Shown here: piece by piece, positions 6,014 through 8,242 of the stretch | How the letters are laid out: each line of letters opens with the position of its first letter | Numbering within the stretch: position 1 is the stretch's first letter | Source of the DNA: Endomicrobium sp. | GTDB taxonomy: Bacteria > Elusimicrobiota > Endomicrobiia > Endomicrobiales > Endomicrobiaceae | Reading direction: 5' to 3' | DNA: 8,242 nt | Assembly (NCBI GenBank): GCA_031264895.1 | Contig: JAISDI010000046.1 | Coordinates: 1 to 8,242 of the forward strand | Position numbers and translations under genes: made by a program | The notes under the pieces: model-generated | Told to the model about the DNA's origin: nothing | Seen by the model: only the letters and a program-made list of their open reading frames with translations | The model's database searches: none

Positions 6014-6460
6014 ATGAAAACGGTTATTCAAAGAGTTAAAAAAGCTTCGGTTATAATAGACGCAAAAGAAAAAAGAGAAATTGCCGGAGGGCTTGTAGTT
6101 TTGGCCGCTTTCGGAAAAAACGATACTAAAGAGATATGCCTGAAAGTCTTTGACAAAATAAAAAAGCTAAGAATATTTTCAAATCCCGAAGGAAAATTTG
6201 ATTATTCAGTTGAAGACGTAAAAGGCGGGCTTTTGATTATTTCGCAGTTTACGCTTTACGGAGACTGCAAAAAAGGCAAAAGACCCGATTTTACCGAAGC
6301 CGCGCCATACGAAGCCGGTAAAAAACTTTACGAAGAATTTTTAAATATCGCCAAAAATTCAGGGCTAGAAATCAAAAGCGGCGAATTCGGAGCAGATATG
6401 CTCGTTGAAATACATAATGACGGCCCCGTCACGATAATTGTCGATTCGGAAAATATATGA
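6014..6460 (+). CDS. dtd: D-aminoacyl-tRNA deacylase
   Basis: This enzyme hydrolyses D-amino acids (and glycine mischarged on tRNA-Ala) from tRNA, protecting translation. At 148 residues it matches the family (about 145). The N-terminal MKTVIQRVKKASV is typical (M-x-x-V-I-Q-R-V-x-x-A-S-V). The conserved SQFTLYGD begins at S77, and KKGKRPDFTEAAP follows. The cross-subunit Gly-cisPro motif lies in N135-D-G-P-V-T140 (G137-P138). These positions agree with the E. coli numbering, supporting ATG 6014. Longer in-frame starts would run into the tRNA gene and are rejected. Only a weak AAAG precedes the ATG. Its TGA stop overlaps the start of the next gene by 4 nt (ATGA), implying translational coupling. 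Besides D-amino acid removal, DTD clears Gly-tRNA-Ala made by AlaRS, whose gene is about 2 kb upstream in this window. Confidence 0.97.
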   Translation: MKTVIQRVKKASVIIDAKEKREIAGGLVVLAAFGKNDTKEICLKVFDKIKKLRIFSNPEGKFDYSVEDVKGGLLIISQFTLYGDCKKGKRPDFTEAAPYEAGKKLYEEFLNIAKNSGLEIKSGEFGADMLVEIHNDGPVTIIVDSENI

Positions 6461-7335
6461 GCGTTGAAGCAAAAATCAAAAAGCTTTACTCGATGGCGGA
6501 CAACTGCGAAATATGTCCCAGAAAGTGCAGAGTAAAAAGAAATGACGGCAATATTGGTCTTTGCAGAGCCGGAAACAAGATTTTTATTTCAAGTTATAAT
6601 GTTCATATGGGCGAAGAACCTCCGATTACAGGAGAAAAAGGTTCAGGGACAATTTTTTTTACAAACTGTACTTTGAAATGCGTTTTTTGTCAAAACTATC
6701 CGATAAGCCAGCTGGGTAACGGCAGAGAAGTTTCCGTTGAAGAGCTTTCCGGTATAATGCTTGGGCTGCAAAAAAAAGGCGTGCATAATATAAATCTTGT
6801 TACGCCAACGCATTATAGCGCTCAAATTGCAAAGGCAGTTTATGAGGCAAAAAACAAAGGGCTAAATATCCCGATAGTTTTTAACTGCAGCGGTTATGAA
6901 AGAGTCGAAGTTCTTGAATTATTGGAAGATACCGTAGATATTTATCTTCCAGATATAAAATATTCCGATAATGCTGCCGCATACAAATATTCCGGCGTAA
7001 AAGATTATGTCGAAGTAAACAGAGCCGCTTTAAAAGAGATGGTAAGGCAGAAAGGCATTTTGAAAATCAACGAAAACAGCATAGCCGAAAGCGGAGTTTT
7101 GATAAGGCATATGGTTTTGCCCGGAAATATTAGGAATACGAAAAAATCTTTAGATTTTATAGCCAACGAACTTTCAACAGAAACTTTTATAAGTCTTATG
7201 GCGCAGTATCATCCCGCTTATAAGTCTTCCGATTTTGAAGAGTTATCGGGAAGTCTCAAGACTGACGAATACAAAGAAGCTTTTGATTATCTTAGGGAAT
7301 TAAATTTAGAAAACGGATGGCAACAGGAAATTTAA
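6457..7335 (+). CDS. PflX-family radical SAM protein (COG1313-type)
   Basis: This 292-residue protein belongs to the radical SAM superfamily and resembles pyruvate formate-lyase activating enzymes of the PflX type. The 4Fe-4S/SAM-binding motif is C71-x3-C75-x2-C78 (CTLKCVFCQN). It is preceded by a family-typical segment HMGEEPPITGEKGSGTIFF and followed by NLVTPTHYSAQI, GYERVEVLELL, VDIYLPDIKYSD and IRHMVLPG, all recognisable COG1313 landmarks. An N-terminal cluster C17-x2-C20-x3-C24 with C36 (CEICPRKC then GLC) could hold a metal or a further cluster. Length is normal and no key residue is missing. Radical chemistry is expected, but the substrate is unknown; glycyl-radical activation is possible, though no glycyl-radical enzyme is in the window. 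It overlaps dtd by 4 nt and the MEMO-family gene by 1 nt, which implies coordinated synthesis with the MEMO-family protein. Confidence 0.92.
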   Translation: MSVEAKIKKLYSMADNCEICPRKCRVKRNDGNIGLCRAGNKIFISSYNVHMGEEPPITGEKGSGTIFFTNCTLKCVFCQNYPISQLGNGREVSVEELSGIMLGLQKKGVHNINLVTPTHYSAQIAKAVYEAKNKGLNIPIVFNCSGYERVEVLELLEDTVDIYLPDIKYSDNAAAYKYSGVKDYVEVNRAALKEMVRQKGILKINENSIAESGVLIRHMVLPGNIRNTKKSLDFIANELSTETFISLMAQYHPAYKSSDFEELSGSLKTDEYKEAFDYLRELNLENGWQQEI

Positions 7336-8123
7336 TGAAAAGAACAATGCGTTTTAAAAACTGGTATCCGAATAATGAAGAAGAGATAAAAAAATATATT
7401 CCGGAAATTAAAGATAAGAAACGCGCCTTTGCAATAGTCAGCCCGCATGCAGGCTGGATATATTCCGGCAAGACTGCCGGAATCGCTTATGCAAGCTGCG
7501 ATATTTGCGAAACCTACGTAATTTTCTGTCCCAGCCATACGGGGCTTGGCGGGGAAATATCTGTTTATCCTTCGGGTTCGTGGGAAACTCCCGAGGGAGA
7601 TTTGGAAGTCGACTATGAATTTGCAAAACTTATAATTCAAAATTCAAAGTATGCAGAATTTGACGATGCCGCGCACGCAATGGAGCATTCCGTCGAAGTA
7701 CAGCTTCCGTTTATCAAAGCCATAAACCCTAATGCAAAGATAGTTCCCATTTGTCTTATGACTGACGATTATAATAAATGTGTGGATTTGGCTAATGCGG
7801 TCTATAAAGCTTCGCGTGAACGCATAACAAAAATCTGCGTCGTGGCTTCTACCGATATGAGCCACTATTCAAACGCTTCGATTGCCAAAATCTGCGATGA
7901 TCTTGCAATCAAAGAAATTATGCAGCTTGACGGGAAAGGTCTGTTAGAAGTAGTCGAAGAAAAAAATATAAGTATGTGCGGGGCTGCTCCCGTAGCGTCA
8001 ATGCTTTTATATTCGAAGCTGGCGGGCGCGCAAAAAGCCGAACTTTTGAGATATTCCAATTCCGGAGAAATTACAGGAGATTTCAGCGAAGTCGTAGGTT
8101 ATGCTGGGATGGTAGTTTTTTGA
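7335..8123 (+). CDS. MEMO1/AmrB family protein (AmmeMemoRadiSam system protein B-like)
   Basis: This 262-residue protein belongs to the MEMO family, which shares a fold with class III extradiol dioxygenases. Family landmarks run in order: KNWYPNNEEEI near the start, SPHAGWIYSG with H38, EHSVEVQLPF with H118, STDMSHYS with H177, and MCGAAPVASM with C215. H38, H118, H177 and C215 correspond to the conserved metal-site residues of human MEMO1. The biochemical role of the bacterial proteins is unsettled; metal or redox chemistry is plausible. ATG 7335 is preferred: AGGA (7325-7328) lies 6 nt upstream, and it forms a TAATG overlap with the stop of the radical SAM gene. ATG 7317 is in frame but would add six unconserved residues and a 19-nt overlap. 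In AmmeMemoRadiSam sets a radical SAM partner (AmrS) and an AMMECR1 protein occur with MEMO. Here the partner is PflX-like, and no AMMECR1 gene is seen within the window. Confidence 0.92.
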   Translation: MKRTMRFKNWYPNNEEEIKKYIPEIKDKKRAFAIVSPHAGWIYSGKTAGIAYASCDICETYVIFCPSHTGLGGEISVYPSGSWETPEGDLEVDYEFAKLIIQNSKYAEFDDAAHAMEHSVEVQLPFIKAINPNAKIVPICLMTDDYNKCVDLANAVYKASRERITKICVVASTDMSHYSNASIAKICDDLAIKEIMQLDGKGLLEVVEEKNISMCGAAPVASMLLYSKLAGAQKAELLRYSNSGEITGDFSEVVGYAGMVVF

Positions 8124-8124
8124 C

Positions 8125-8168
8125 TCCGTAAGGTACGGATTAAGACAGGGGTATTTTCGGTACCCCTG
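8125..8168 (+). other. Two consecutive hairpins after the MEMO-family gene
   Basis: TCCGTA (8125-8130) pairs with TACGGA (8134-8139) around a 3-nt loop, directly after the stop codon. CAGGGGTA (8146-8153) then pairs perfectly with TACCCCTG (8161-8168) around a 7-nt loop. Neither is followed by a T-tract, so they are not standard intrinsic terminators. They could protect the mRNA 3' end, form a factor-dependent terminator, or belong to a repeat. Pairings are observed; the role is unknown. Confidence 0.5.
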
Positions 8169-8242
8169 AACCCCACGACTTACTTTATGCAGTCGGTCAA
8201 AAAGTAATCAAAAAACCTTGCCGCTGAAAGCATTAGCGAAAT
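8169..8242. other. Non-coding tail with further inverted repeats
   Basis: No gene is supported here. CGACT (8176-8180) can pair with AGTCG (8191-8195). Alternatively TTACTTT (8180-8186) can pair with AAAGTAA (8201-8207). These two folds overlap, so they exclude each other. On the minus strand a frame is open from the window end to a stop at 8180-8182 (20 codons). It is too short to call as the end of a convergent gene. Confidence 0.35.

Noticed and set aside
8180..8242. C-terminus of a minus-strand gene
   Set aside because: Only 20 codons are open and the inferred peptide has no recognisable motif; the hairpin beyond its stop lacks a T-tract.
1..8242. CRISPR array or transposase
   Set aside because: No regularly spaced direct repeats and no transposase-like protein were found.

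Overview
This is an ordinary-looking stretch of a low-GC bacterial chromosome, densely packed with plus-strand genes. Most genes are housekeeping: alanyl-tRNA synthetase, peptide deformylase, D-aminoacyl-tRNA deacylase and a tRNA-Arg. The A/T-rich codon use and short intergenic gaps look alike throughout. The gene content recalls Elusimicrobiota (Endomicrobium-like) or another low-GC anaerobe, but that placement is an impression from protein similarity and is weak. The PflX-like radical SAM protein fits an anaerobic lifestyle.

Region 1 (1-1296) holds two tandem copies of a membrane gene. The upstream copy is visible only as its last 78 codons. The downstream copy is complete, with two N-terminal membrane segments, a GIDE/MULAN-like domain, a canonical EF-hand loop and a C-terminal membrane segment. 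Near-identical 29-bp palindromic elements flank the complete copy. One lies between a Shine-Dalgarno-like sequence and the start codon; the other begins on the stop codon.

Region 2 (1314-5081) opens with a terminator and a promoter overlapping it. These are followed by alaS, a double-ACT-domain protein (GcvR-like) and def, spaced 13 and 11 nt apart, which is probably one operon.

Region 3 (5170-5906) is a self-contained VapBC-type toxin-antitoxin module. It has its own near-consensus promoter, an inverted-repeat operator candidate on that promoter, ATGA-overlapping genes and a terminator.

Region 4 (5906-8123) begins with tRNA-Arg(CCG), whose -10 box would start transcription at or next to the mature tRNA 5' end. 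Dtd, a PflX-family radical SAM protein and a MEMO1/AmrB-family protein follow, joined by 4-nt and 1-nt overlaps. The last 119 bases hold no supported gene but contain several short hairpins.

There is no CRISPR array, transposase or phage gene. The most unusual items are the tandem GIDE/EF-hand genes with their flanking palindromes, the hairpin that may sit between a ribosome binding site and its start codon, and the coupled radical SAM-MEMO pair.
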